64,000 bases of DNA from Lautropia dentalis (GCF_003892345.1 NZ_RRUE01000001.1:1373248-1437247), one strand, 5' to 3'; counted from the stretch's first letter, positions 8,773 through 18,102 are shown. Program-made: numbers and translations. The notes: a model not told the origin generated them from the letters alone.

Positions 8773-10070
8773 GGGGCCTCATCGCGAAAGAGCAGGGACA
8801 GGGCGTCGTGATCCCTGCCGGGGGTGGCGGGATTCTCAGCCCCCTTTCGGCCGGTCGTCGCGCCACCGGCTGGCCTTCCTGTGGCGGATGGTGTACCCCG
8901 GTGATCCCCTCGGCGATCCATCAGCCAGCGCACCAGCCGGGACAGCAGACCACCTGCCGTGGCCTGCCGGGAGGCCGCACCGGTGTCTGCTGGCGTGATC
9001 GCACGGGCCGGGAATGGCACCATGGATGTCATGGCGGCCGGCAGGCCGGTGGCATGCAGCCAGTGCACCCCCTGGGTGCCGGCCAGCAGGCACGAAAAAT
9101 GGGCCGGATCGGTGGCCAGCCAGTCATCGAGTACCGGCAGGGCGTCCAGCCAGGCGCCGAGATCCTGCTGCACGCGCGATGCCAGAAAGCGGGTATCGGG
9201 CTGCAGTCCCTGTGCAAGAAGCCCCTGCAGTGCACGGGCGGCCTCCGGACGGGCCGGGCCATTGAGCCAGACCCCGTTGACGGGCAGGTCGTGGGCCTCG
9301 TGCAGGTTCAGCTGGTGCCAGGTCATCTGGATTTCGTTGAGCAGCTGGCGAAAGCGCCGGTCATCCGGGCCCTCGGGCATCAGCGCATCGACGTGCTGTT
9401 CGCCGGCCGTCTCCAGCGGCGTGCATTGCAATTGCCAGCTCCCGGCACCCGGTAGCGGCGTCACCAGCCAGTGCGTGGCGTCCAGCATCGTGATGGCGTG
9501 TTCCCGCTCGGCCAGCAGCGGGGACATGGCTTCGACCAGCCGGCGGGCCAGGGCATCGTCCACCAGCGCCTGCAGGCGCGTATCGACCAGCATGGCGTCG
9601 GTGGTGAGGCGGAAGGTGACCGGCTGTATCAGCCAGCAGGGCGCCTCGTGGCAGGCAGACGCTTCGGCTGCGGCCGGGGGATTGCCGGCATGTCCGTGTT
9701 CCAGGGCGGTGTCATGCATCTGCCGCCCGGCTGCCACGCCAGCCGACTGCGCGCCGGCCAGCGCCTGGACGGCCGCCATGGCCCCGTCGGGCAGCTGCAG
9801 TGGCGCAAGGGCCGGATGCTGGCGCAGCCAGCGGTCATGAGCCCAGTCGGTGCCGGGCGACAGGGTCAGCGTCTGCATCTGCAGCGTTCCCCGTGCCAGC
9901 GCAGCGCGGACGCCGGGCAGGGCGTCCTGCAGCAGCCCGCCCGCCAGCCAGGGGGCCGGCAGCAGGGCGCCCGGCAGAAGCCGGGTAGGGCGTTCAGACG
10001 GATTCCGGGATGAAGTGGTGTTCACGGCAGCTATTCTAAGATATGGGGCATGTCGGAATGTTTGCGTCAT
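8769..10070 (-). CDS. RpfE-type regulatory protein (conserved, function unknown)
   Basis: A 433-residue protein upstream of recJ, matching my recollection of the RpfE-type/COG4255 genes that neighbour recJ in Burkholderiales. The best conserved block is FRQLLNEIQMTWHQLNLHE then LPVNGVWLNG, a pattern shared with cofactor-independent phosphoglycerate-mutase-like proteins. There is no signal peptide. The C-terminal 60 residues are Gly/Ala/Arg-rich and probably disordered. A GTG at 10025 (VNTTSSRNP) is a plausible alternative start, since family members begin close to the LLPGALLPAPWL segment. The biochemical role is not known. Confidence 0.75.
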   Translation of the reverse strand: MTQTFRHAPYLRIAAVNTTSSRNPSERPTRLLPGALLPAPWLAGGLLQDALPGVRAALARGTLQMQTLTLSPGTDWAHDRWLRQHPALAPLQLPDGAMAAVQALAGAQSAGVAAGRQMHDTALEHGHAGNPPAAAEASACHEAPCWLIQPVTFRLTTDAMLVDTRLQALVDDALARRLVEAMSPLLAEREHAITMLDATHWLVTPLPGAGSWQLQCTPLETAGEQHVDALMPEGPDDRRFRQLLNEIQMTWHQLNLHEAHDLPVNGVWLNGPARPEAARALQGLLAQGLQPDTRFLASRVQQDLGAWLDALPVLDDWLATDPAHFSCLLAGTQGVHWLHATGLPAAMTSMVPFPARAITPADTGAASRQATAGGLLSRLVRWLMDRRGDHRGTPSATGRPAGGATTGRKGAENPATPGRDHDALSLLFRDEAP

Positions 10071-10190
10071 GCGGCCAATATTTCAGGCGCCGGCTGTGGC
10101 AAACTGCCGTTCCTTGCCGCTGTCCTTGCCGGGGCCCCTGCGACAGTTCCGCGGCACCCTGGTTCCCAGGCCCGGGGTCCAGTACGCTGT

Positions 10191-10288
10191 CATTTGCCGC
10201 CAATGGCTCTGCCGTTGACGACAGGACGCCTGCTGGCTCATCCCGGTTCCGGACCCAGGGCGCTCGCAGACTTTTTCAGGGGCTCCCC
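10191..10288 (+). repeat. Interspersed repeat family B copy
   Basis: Same block order as the 6894 and 51451 copies: CATTTGCCGCCAATGGCTCT, then GGACGCCTGCTGGCTCATCC, then GCGCTCGCAGACTTTTTCAG and GGGCTCCCC. It is more diverged than the other two. The rest of the 334-bp gap 10071-10404, between the RpfE-type gene and the Lol permease, holds no gene that I can support. Confidence 0.65.
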
Positions 10289-10404
10289 GGCATGGGATGG
10301 TTCAGCCACCGTGCCAACGGATGGCCGGCATCACCCGGATGGGGCGACATCCCGTCGCATCCATCCCCGCCCGGCGCGGTTCGCCGGTATGGTGGAGTCT
10401 GGTT

Positions 10405-11661
10405 TTGCTGTCCCCCTTCGAATGGTTCATCGGTCTGCGCTATACCCGCAGCGGCAAGCGCGCCGGCAAGAAAAACGGTTTCATTTCCTTCATCTCCACT
10501 CTGTCGGTGGCCGGCATTGCCCTGGGCGTGGCGGCCCTGATCATCGTCATGTCGGTGATGAACGGCTTCCAGAAGGAGGTCCGTGACCGCATGCTGTCGG
10601 TGCTCTCCCACGTGGAGGTGCTGCATGCCGACGGCCCGCTGCAGGACTGGCAGCCCCTGGCCGACAGCCTGCGGGGCAGGGATCACATCACCGGTGCCGC
10701 GCCCTTCGTGGCCGGGCAGGTGGTGCTCAGCCGCGGCGAGACGGTGCGTGGTGCCCTGGTGCGGGGCATCGAACCCTCGCTGGAATCGCAGGTGTCCGAC
10801 ATGACGGAACAGGTCGTCACGGGCAGCATGGATGCACTGCAGCCGGGCAGCTTCGGCATCATCATCGGTCGGGTGATGGCCGAGCAGCTGGGGCTCTTCG
10901 AAGGGGACCGGCTGGCCCTGATCGCGCCGCAGGGCACGGTGAGCCCCGCCGGCGTGGTGCCGCGGATGAAGCAGTTCGTCATCAGGGGGATCTTCGAGTC
11001 CGGACACTACGAGTACGACAGCACGCTGATCCTGATGAACATGGCCGATGCCGCCACCTTCTTCCGTACCGGGGGAGCGATGGGGCTGCGGCTGCGGCTC
11101 GACGACATGCAGCAGGCCCTGGCCGTGGGCGAGCAGCTCAAGAAGCAGCTGGGCCCCGCCTACCTCGTGCGCGATTGGTCGCAGGAGAACCGGGTCTGGT
11201 TTGCGGCCGTGCAGGTCGAGAAGCGCATGATGTTCATCATCCTCGCGCTGATCATCGCCGTGGCGGCCTTCAACCTGGTCTCGATGCTGGTGATGACGGT
11301 CACCGACAAGCGTGCCGACATCGCCATTCTGCGCACACTGGGTGCCTCACCGAAGTCGATTCTCTCGATCTTCATGGTGCAGGGTTCGCTGGTCGGGCTG
11401 CTGGGCACGGCGGCTGGCGTGGCACTGGGCGTGCTGGTAGCACTGAACATCGGGCCGGTGGTGGGCTTTTTCGAGCAGCTGCTGGGTGTGCGTCTGCTGC
11501 CGCCCGGCATCTACGTGATTTCCGCCCTGCCCAGTGACCTGCGTCTGGCCGATGTCAGCTGGGTGGCCCTGATCTCCTGCGTGCTGTCGCTGCTGGCCAC
11601 CATCTACCCCAGCCTGCGGGCCGCTGCCGTGCGCCCGGCCGAGGCCCTGCGCTACGAGTGA
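10405..11661 (+). CDS. lolC: Lipoprotein-releasing ABC transporter permease, LolC/LolE family
   Basis: The inner-membrane component that extracts outer-membrane lipoproteins and hands them to LolA, working with the LolD ATPase encoded next. The start was set at a TTG at 10405 ([18 protein letters not shown]) because family members begin just before [15 protein letters not shown] lies 7 nt upstream. This gives 418 residues. One transmembrane helix lies near the N-terminus ([20 protein letters not shown]), then a large periplasmic domain (about 50-270), then three helices in an FtsX/MacB-type C-terminal domain containing the coupling segment around [10 protein letters not shown]. Only one permease gene is present here, and whether it is LolC or LolE cannot be told. 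Confidence 0.93.
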   Translation: MLSPFEWFIGLRYTRSGKRAGKKNGFISFISTLSVAGIALGVAALIIVMSVMNGFQKEVRDRMLSVLSHVEVLHADGPLQDWQPLADSLRGRDHITGAAPFVAGQVVLSRGETVRGALVRGIEPSLESQVSDMTEQVVTGSMDALQPGSFGIIIGRVMAEQLGLFEGDRLALIAPQGTVSPAGVVPRMKQFVIRGIFESGHYEYDSTLILMNMADAATFFRTGGAMGLRLRLDDMQQALAVGEQLKKQLGPAYLVRDWSQENRVWFAAVQVEKRMMFIILALIIAVAAFNLVSMLVMTVTDKRADIAILRTLGASPKSILSIFMVQGSLVGLLGTAAGVALGVLVALNIGPVVGFFEQLLGVRLLPPGIYVISALPSDLRLADVSWVALISCVLSLLATIYPSLRAAAVRPAEALRYE

Positions 11662-11692
11662 GGGCATCGCCCGCATTTCCGGCATTCCGGCT

Positions 11693-11724
11693 CAGGCATC
11701 CAGGCATCCAGGCATCCAGGCATT
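11693..11724 (+). repeat. 8-bp tandem repeat (4 units) before lolD
   Basis: The unit CAGGCATC occurs four times in a row (the last ends in T) in the 104-bp spacer between the Lol permease and lolD. Because 8 is not a multiple of 3, a change in copy number would shift any frame read through it, including the long open frame from the GTG at 11658 that overlaps the permease stop. Confidence 0.9.
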
Positions 11725-11765
11725 TTCGCCCATCGTCGATCTTCCCTTGCAGATTCATTCCGCCC

Positions 11766-12503
<738 letters not shown>

Positions 12504-12540
12504 CGGTCCGTACCTTTGCTTGCCCCCTTCGACACCTCCC

Positions 12541-12799
12541 GGAGCGTGTCATGGACTCATTCGCCATCACGCTGGCCCAGTCGTGTACTGACCTGGGCGC
12601 AGCACAGGCAAGGCCGGCAGCCTGATCTGGCAGGGTAACGCCGATAGCGCACGGCTGGGACCAGTCCGCAGGGAAAACCTTTTGGGCGCGCATGACTGTG
12701 CTGGCAGTACCTTGAAGCCATCGGGATCTGCGACCCAGCCTCCTTTTCCTGCACGCCCAGAAAGGACATGCGGGGATGAATGAGTCCCTGACACGCTCC
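12541..12799. repeat. MITE-like element, complete family A copy with inverted ends
   Basis: A 259-bp block in the lolD-tatD gap. The left end reads GGAGCGTGTCATGGACTCAT; the right end is its reverse complement with one change (…ATGAGTCCCTGACACGCTCC), followed inward by a few more matching bases. It has no open frame worth calling. Left-half blocks recur at 6721-6804 and 58911-58980, and right-half blocks recur at 42781-42925. This is the best candidate for the full-length form of a non-autonomous mobile element. No target-site duplication is obvious. Confidence 0.75.
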
Positions 12800-12810
12800 A
12801 CGCTCCAGTC

Positions 12811-13596
12811 ATGCTGATCGATACCCACTGCCATCTCGACGCCCCCGAATTCGATGCCGACCGTGACGCCGTGCTCGCCACGGCCCGTGCGAACGGTGTG
12901 GGGGCCATCGTCATCCCGGCCGTCTTCCGTCACGAATGGGACGATGCCCAGGCGCTGGCCGACGCCCATGCCGACGTGTATTTCGCCCTGGGCATCCATC
13001 CGCTCTACGTGGATGACGCCGCCGATGACGACCTCGACGCCCTGCGCCAGCGTATCGAGGCGGTACGGCACCATCCACGCCTTGCGGGCATTGGGGAGAT
13101 AGGGCTGGACCATTTCGTGCCGGGGCTGGACCTGGTGCGTCAGCAGCGCTTCTTCGAGGCCCAGCTGGCCATGGCGCGCGACTTCGACCTGCCTGTGATC
13201 CTGCATACCCGCCGCTCGGTCGATGCCGTCACCAAACAGCTTCGCCGCTACCGCCCATCTTCCGGTATTGCCCATGCCTTCAATGGCAGCCCGCAGCAGG
13301 CCGGCATCCTGATCGGTCTGGGCATGGCCATCGGCTTCGGGGGGGCCATGACCTTCGAACGTGCCCGCAACATCCGGCGCCTCGCCTGCAGCCTGCCCGA
13401 CGACTGTCTGGTGCTCGAAACGGATGCCCCCGACATTCCACCCGCGTGGGTGCATCCGGGCCGCAACGCCCCGGGTGAGCTGGCGCGGATCGCCGATGTA
13501 CTGGCAGGGCTGCGCAACCACAGCACCGCCGGCATCGCCGCGCTGACCACCCGCAACGCCCGCCGGGTTCTGCCCGTGCTGCAGGCGGCTGGCTGA
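12811..13596 (+). CDS. tatD: TatD-family metal-dependent hydrolase
   Basis: A 261-residue TIM-barrel hydrolase of the TatD DNase family. Metal ligands are visible: N-terminal IDTHCHLD, GEIGLDHF, the His in LPVILHTRRS, the His in IAHAFNGS, and ETDAPDIPP near the C-terminus. Members have 3'-5' exonuclease or DNase activity in DNA repair; the exact substrate is not shown by sequence. The ATG lies 11 bp after the family A element, which therefore supplies its leader. Which of the several TatD paralogues (TatD, YcfH, YjjV) it corresponds to is unsure. Confidence 0.9.
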   Translation: MLIDTHCHLDAPEFDADRDAVLATARANGVGAIVIPAVFRHEWDDAQALADAHADVYFALGIHPLYVDDAADDDLDALRQRIEAVRHHPRLAGIGEIGLDHFVPGLDLVRQQRFFEAQLAMARDFDLPVILHTRRSVDAVTKQLRRYRPSSGIAHAFNGSPQQAGILIGLGMAIGFGGAMTFERARNIRRLACSLPDDCLVLETDAPDIPPAWVHPGRNAPGELARIADVLAGLRNHSTAGIAALTTRNARRVLPVLQAAG

Positions 13597-13927
13597 CCCG
13601 TTGCCGCTTCCGGGTTCCGGCTGGCGGATGCATGCCACCCCGATACCCCGGTCTGGCAGCCGTCGCACAAGGCATCCATTCGTCGGATGATGGCTGCCAT
13701 CTGTCGGTACATCTGGCGTTTTGCAAATTCTTCCACGCCCTCTGTAGCAGGGGCGTAGCCGACGTTACTTTCGTCACATCGGCGCGGGCCTGCCGCTCAT
13801 AAGATCGCGCTTGATAACGCGGCTGGTCTGTGCCCGGCGTCATGCCGGTCAGTGCCGGGGTGCCGTCCTGCGGCCCCGCCACCAGCCATTTCCCTGATGG
13901 CTGTTTCACGTTCCCAGAGGCAAGTTC
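13597..13927. other. 331-bp gap without a gene
   Basis: No supported coding frame. A hairpin with arms GCCGACGT and ACATCGGC (one mismatch) lies near 13760-13785. The end of the gap carries the AGAGG ribosome-binding site of the next gene. Confidence 0.5.
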
Positions 13928-16618
13928 GTGTCCTCACGCATCGATCCCTCCCTGTACCCCCGCCTGCATGAGCAGCTGGCGGACCGCTTTGGTACCGTGG
14001 TGTTCAAGCTCCTGCCCGACATTGCCGACGCCCTGCTGGCACACGGAGCCGAAGGGCTCGACGCCAATGTGGCCGCCAAGCTCACCGATACCGCCCGCCT
14101 GCTGCGCGAAGAGGCCGCTGTGCGTGCCGAGATCGCACTGGAAAATTTCGTGGGCATCGACCTGGGCAGCATGTCGGAAGAGTCGTCGCTGCCTGTGACC
14201 GTGACCGATCTCGGCCAGCCGGTGGCCGGCGCCGACATCGGCCTGCTCGAACAGATTCTCGCGCGTGAGCTGGCCAGCACCGTGCGCAGCAGCTTCGGCG
14301 GCTCGTACCTGAACTACCTGCGCCGGCTCGAGAGCCTGGCCGAAACCCCGCTGCGCGACGACCAGCACCCGCTGGGCGCCCGGGCGCTGGCGCTGGCGCT
14401 GATCATGGCGCTCAAGCCGTTCACGCACCTGCAGCCCATCTCGCTGCACCTGCGGCCCATCGTGCTGGCCCAGGCCGTCTTCCCGCTGGCCCGCCTGCTG
14501 GCCGACTGCGATGCCGCGCTGCGTCGCGAGGGCGTTCTGCCCTCCCAGCCGGGGGCCAGCCTGCAGATCGCCACGCCCACGCACAGCAGCGTCCGGACGC
14601 TCTCGAATGTCCCGGCTGCAACTTTTGCAGAACACGGAGAATCCTATACTGGTATCTTTCCAACCGAAGACCTTCGAAACAGCTTTGTACAGCACGCCTC
14701 GCACCAGGTGCTGAACGATATTCGCGCCTCCGCCGTCATGGCCGCCAATCCCCTGTCGACCCGACATCCCCGTCTGTCTGCCCACCGCAATGCCACGCGC
14801 CTCCCGCATGTGGAGGATATCGAGCGTGATGCCGTTGCGTTCGCACAACACCTGAAGGTGGCCCCGTTCAGCCAGCAGGCGCGCACCCGGTTCTTCGACC
14901 AGATCCGCCAGCAGATCATCGCTGCCGGTGGCGATACCGCCGTGCTGGCCGTGGTCGATCTGGTGTCCACGCTGTTCGACTATGCCGGCAGCGATACCCG
15001 TCTGCCCGAGGGCGCACGCATCCTGCTGTGGCGCCTGCAGATGCCCGCCATCACCCTGGCCAGCCTCGATGCCGGCTACCTGAGCGACGACTCGCGTTCG
15101 GTGCGCCGCCTGGTCGAGCAGCTGGCGGCCATCGCCATCAGCTATCCGGAAGACATGCGGCCCGACAAGCCGCTCTACCAGCGGCTGCAGACCATCGTGC
15201 GCGCGGTGGAAATCGTCGCCCACGCCTTCCACATCCGCAGCCAGGTGCTGACCGACCAGGTCGATCACGAATATCACCGGGCCACCGAGGGCATGCGGCG
15301 CCTGCTGTCCAGCCTGTCGCGCAGCCGCCGGCACACGCATCGCCAGCGCCGCCAGCGCCCGAACCGGCGCGATTTCAGTCGCCGTCCGTCGCCGGCCCGC
15401 GAAAGAACGGTGTCGGAGGACATCCGCCGCCTGCTCGATCACCGGCTGGGCGCCAACAGCATTCCCGCCTCGGTCCGGATGTTCCTGTACGACGTGTGGC
15501 TGCGCCACCTGCGTACGGCCGTGCTGCGTGACGGCACCGACAGCCAGGCCTACCGGCTGGCCCTGAAGGTGGTGGACGACCTGCTCTGGACGCTGGGCCG
15601 CGAGGGCGCCGATCCGCGGGCCCGCACCGAGCTGGTGCAGAGCATTCCGCCCATGCTGCAGATGATCAGCAGCGGCATCCGCGATGTCGGTGGCGAACCG
15701 GACAACTTCCGCACCTTCTTCGACGAGATCTTCGTCATCCACCTGCGCCGTATCCAGGGCGAGGAAGGCTCGGCAGCCACGCTGATCGCCCGCGAGGCGG
15801 CCGAGGTCACGTCGCTGCCCACCGGCACGGCACCGCAGGCCGGCACGGGCTATCTGCACGAAGGCAACGTGCGGGATGCCCAGCAGATCCATGCCCAGCT
15901 GCAGCAGCCGCGCACCGCGCCTGCCCGTGCGCGACACGATGCCACGCAGCCGGCCGCACCGGCTGCGCCTGAGCAGGGTGATGCACACCCGGCGGCCATG
16001 CCGGCCGGAACGCCTCATGACGGGCAGTCCCCGGCTCCGGCAACGCAGACGGCTGGCGCACACGCGGCCGACCGTCATGCGCCCCACACCCTGCAGGCAG
16101 CCCCGGAGGCACACGCCACGCAGACCTGGCCTTCGACGCTGGCGGCCCGGGTGGCAGCCCAGGCCATGTCGGCTGCAGCGGCCGGCGCCCAGGCGGCCGC
16201 TCACCCCGGGAAGGCGGGGCTGGCAACACAGGATGTCCGGACGCACACGCGTGTGACGGTAACAGACGGCGGCGCCACCGTACCTGCCACGCTGACCGGT
16301 CTCGATCCGGCCAGCGCGGCCGCGGCCCGCGAACGTCTGCTGGACCTCATTCGCCGCACACGCATGGATGACCTGCCCAATGCACCGCGCCGCTTCAACC
16401 TGCCGCCCGAGCGCTTTGCCTCGGCCCTGGCGCCCGGACGCTGGCTGGAACTGATCAGCCGCACCACGGGCCGCGTCGAGCACGCCAAGGTTGTGTGGAT
16501 CAACGAACGGCGCTCGATGGTCCTGCTGCTGCTGGCCCCGGGCAACCGGATCATGACGCGTGAGATCAGCTCGCTGGTCAAGCGTGCCCGCCAGGGACGG
16601 GTCTTCTTCGTCTGGTAA
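13928..16618 (+). CDS. DUF1631 family protein
   Basis: An 896-residue protein of the DUF1631 family, starting with GTG after AGAGG. The N-terminal part (about 1-220) and the middle (about 270-630) are helical and conserved in style. Residues about 640-790 are an Ala/His/Pro/Gln-rich, probably disordered linker. The last 100 residues (PGRWLELISRTTGRVEHAKVV, then NERRSMVLLL) form a small beta-rich domain with a PilZ-like look. Residues about 221-258 (14590-14700) are coded with lower GC than the flanks. The function is unknown; the family name 'thymidine phosphorylase' seen in some annotations is not supported by any motif here. Confidence 0.8.
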   Translation: MSSRIDPSLYPRLHEQLADRFGTVVFKLLPDIADALLAHGAEGLDANVAAKLTDTARLLREEAAVRAEIALENFVGIDLGSMSEESSLPVTVTDLGQPVAGADIGLLEQILARELASTVRSSFGGSYLNYLRRLESLAETPLRDDQHPLGARALALALIMALKPFTHLQPISLHLRPIVLAQAVFPLARLLADCDAALRREGVLPSQPGASLQIATPTHSSVRTLSNVPAATFAEHGESYTGIFPTEDLRNSFVQHASHQVLNDIRASAVMAANPLSTRHPRLSAHRNATRLPHVEDIERDAVAFAQHLKVAPFSQQARTRFFDQIRQQIIAAGGDTAVLAVVDLVSTLFDYAGSDTRLPEGARILLWRLQMPAITLASLDAGYLSDDSRSVRRLVEQLAAIAISYPEDMRPDKPLYQRLQTIVRAVEIVAHAFHIRSQVLTDQVDHEYHRATEGMRRLLSSLSRSRRHTHRQRRQRPNRRDFSRRPSPARERTVSEDIRRLLDHRLGANSIPASVRMFLYDVWLRHLRTAVLRDGTDSQAYRLALKVVDDLLWTLGREGADPRARTELVQSIPPMLQMISSGIRDVGGEPDNFRTFFDEIFVIHLRRIQGEEGSAATLIAREAAEVTSLPTGTAPQAGTGYLHEGNVRDAQQIHAQLQQPRTAPARARHDATQPAAPAAPEQGDAHPAAMPAGTPHDGQSPAPATQTAGAHAADRHAPHTLQAAPEAHATQTWPSTLAARVAAQAMSAAAAGAQAAAHPGKAGLATQDVRTHTRVTVTDGGATVPATLTGLDPASAAAARERLLDLIRRTRMDDLPNAPRRFNLPPERFASALAPGRWLELISRTTGRVEHAKVVWINERRSMVLLLLAPGNRIMTREISSLVKRARQGRVFFVW

Positions 16619-16700
16619 AAGGGGGGGGCAGGCCCAGGCAAAAGGTGGCCAGAGGCGGCAAAAGCCCGCAAAAGGCCGCCCCGGAAAAATTTTTCCCCGA

Positions 16701-16733
16701 AGGGTTTGCATTTTCTGCAAACCCTTCTATAAT
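16701..16733 (+). promoter_or_regulatory. tRNA-Val promoter with embedded palindrome
   Basis: A consensus -10 TATAAT (16728-16733) and a -35 TTGCAT (16706-16711) with 16-bp spacing lie 23 bp before the tRNA. The -35 is inside a perfect 10-bp inverted repeat, AGGGTTTGCA (16701-16710) and TGCAAACCCT (16716-16725). A second perfect palindrome, GGAAAAATTTTTCC, lies just upstream at 16683-16696. The palindromes could be an operator, or a weak terminator for the DUF1631 gene. Confidence 0.7.
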
Positions 16734-16755
16734 GCCGACTTCACTGCAGGACAGC

Positions 16756-16832
16756 AGGCGCGTAGCTCAGTTGGTTAGAGCACCACCTTGACATGGTGGG
16801 GGTCGTTGGTTCGAATCCAATCGCGCCTACCA
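16756..16832 (+). tRNA. tRNA-Val (GAC)
   Basis: A 77-nt cloverleaf. The acceptor arms AGGCGCG and CGCGCCT pair fully. The D-arm is GCTC…GAGC, the anticodon stem CCACC/GGTGG holds loop TTGACAT with anticodon GAC, and the T-arm contains GGTTCGAATCC. The CCA tail is encoded (16830-16832). Confidence 0.97.
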
Positions 16833-16840
16833 CATTTCTC

Positions 16841-16881
16841 AAAACGGGTTGCGACTTCGGTCTCGGCCCGTTTTGTTTTTT
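16841..16881 (+). terminator. Rho-independent terminator after tRNA-Val
   Basis: The arms AAAACGGG (16841-16848) and CCCGTTTT (16867-16874) enclose a small inner stem with a TTCG loop and are followed by GTTTTTT. It lies 8 bp after the tRNA and separates it from rpmI. Confidence 0.85.
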
Positions 16882-17118
16882 GGGCCCGGCTGCACCTTCT
16901 GCCAAACCGCGCTGCAAACGTGTTATCATCACAAGCTTACTTCTGAACGTCGGGCGGGTCTTAGAAGTGCCGCTGGGGTTCTGGTACGGGTGTAGCCGGA
17001 AAAAGGCTGTTTCAAGGCTGTTCTGCGGGTTTTCCCGGGCAGCAGCTTTTTCCCGGGCGCCGGTATCGCCAGTCGCCACCTCGATCGGACGCAGAAGCTA
17101 TCTTGAGAAGACAGACCC

Positions 17119-17316
17119 ATGTCCAAGATGAAAACCAAGAAGAGCGCGTCCAAGCGGTTTCGCGTTCGTCCGGGCGGTACCGTCAAGCGCGGTCAGGCCT
17201 ACAAGCGTCACATCCTGACCAAGAAAACCACCAAGAACAAACGCCACCTGCGTGGCGCGGTGGACGTCCACGAGGCAGATACCCGGAGCATCCGGGCCAT
17301 GATGCCCTACGCCTGA
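17119..17316 (+). CDS. rpmI: 50S ribosomal protein L35
   Basis: A 65-residue basic protein, with typical L35 sequence from [16 protein letters not shown] to the C-terminal [16 protein letters not shown]. rplT follows 27 bp downstream as usual. Upstream, however, there is no infC: a tRNA-Val with its own terminator lies there instead. The 237-bp leader 16882-17118 may carry an L20-type autoregulatory structure, which I could not establish. Confidence 0.97.
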   Translation: MSKMKTKKSASKRFRVRPGGTVKRGQAYKRHILTKKTTKNKRHLRGAVDVHEADTRSIRAMMPYA

Positions 17317-17343
17317 ACCTGACCGAACCGGAGTTTTCATACC

Positions 17344-17712
17344 ATGCCACGCGTCAAGAGAGGGGTTACCGCACGGGCCCGTCACAAGAAAGTCCTCGAC
17401 CAGGCCAAAGGCTATCGCGGCCGCCGCAAGAACGTATACCGCATCGCCAAAGAGGCGGTCATGCGTGCCGGGCAGTATGCCTACCGCGACCGTCGCAACC
17501 GCAAGCGCGTCTTCCGCGCCCTGTGGATCACCCGCATCAACGCCGCTGTGCGTGAACACGGGCTGACCTACAGCGTCTTCATGAACGGCCTGCTGAAAGC
17601 CAACATCGGTCTGGACCGCAAGGTGCTGGCCGAGCTGGCCGTCAACGACAAGCCGGCGTTCAGCGCCATCGTCGAACAGGTGAAATCGACGCTGGGCGCC
17701 GCTGCGGCCTGA
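17344..17712 (+). CDS. rplT: 50S ribosomal protein L20
   Basis: A 122-residue 23S-rRNA-binding protein needed early in 50S assembly. It has the L20 pattern [51 protein letters not shown] and [19 protein letters not shown]. It is a few residues longer than the usual 118. L20 commonly represses its own operon by binding the mRNA leader. Confidence 0.98.
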   Translation: MPRVKRGVTARARHKKVLDQAKGYRGRRKNVYRIAKEAVMRAGQYAYRDRRNRKRVFRALWITRINAAVREHGLTYSVFMNGLLKANIGLDRKVLAELAVNDKPAFSAIVEQVKSTLGAAAA

Positions 17713-17841
17713 TCGGCTGAAGGCGTACCGGAGGGCTGGCCTCCACCGGGGTTCGCTGTCCTGGCCGTTGCACGACGGGGTATCGGCCGGCGCAGATGAA
17801 TCACACGGATGGAGGTGGCCACTGCCGGCGCCCGAAGGACG

Positions 17842-17898
17842 AATGGGGATCGATAGCCGCACCGCTCTGGTGTCCGGGTATCGGTCCCCATTTTGTTT
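17842..17898 (+). terminator. Terminator or attenuator between rplT and pheS
   Basis: A long stem has arms AATGGGGATCGATA (17842-17855) and TATCGGTCCCCATT (17879-17892), paired throughout with one G-U. An inner CACC/GGTG stem lies in the loop, and TTTTGTTTG follows. It could end the L35-L20 transcript or act as a phenylalanine attenuator for pheST, as known in enteric bacteria. Confidence 0.75.
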
Positions 17899-18102
17899 GT
17901 CGCACCACGCCATTTTGTTCGTCGTGCCGCACCGTTTTATTTGACGCCCCATGCCGTTTCGTTCATCGTGCCGCAGCGTTCTGTTTGTGGCGCCACACCG
18001 TTCCGGTTATCGTGCAGCCCCGTTTTGTTGGCGCTATGCCGTTCCGTTCGTCGTGGCGCCCCCTTGTGTTGTGGCGCCATGGCGTTTCGTTCGCCGCACA
18101 TC
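17888..18102 (+). repeat. 22-bp imperfect tandem repeat array, about 10 units
   Basis: Units of 22 bp run head to tail with consensus close to CCGTTTTGTTCGTCGTGCCG plus CA. Starts are at 17888, 17910, 17932, 17954, 17976, 17998, 18020 (a 19-bp unit), 18039, 18061 and about 18082. It fills the gap between the terminator and pheS. Just downstream, 18111-18166 holds a second, 19-bp repeat (GCAGTGCGATCCGAACATG and a variant). No credible gene lies in 17713-18266. Confidence 0.9.

Noticed and set aside
13934..16720. Open frame of about 930 codons on the minus strand opposite the DUF1631 gene
   Set aside because: No motifs, and the plus-strand gene has a ribosome-binding site and conserved C-terminal domain.
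17888..18102. CRISPR array
   Set aside because: The units are contiguous 22-mers with no unique spacers, and no cas genes are present.
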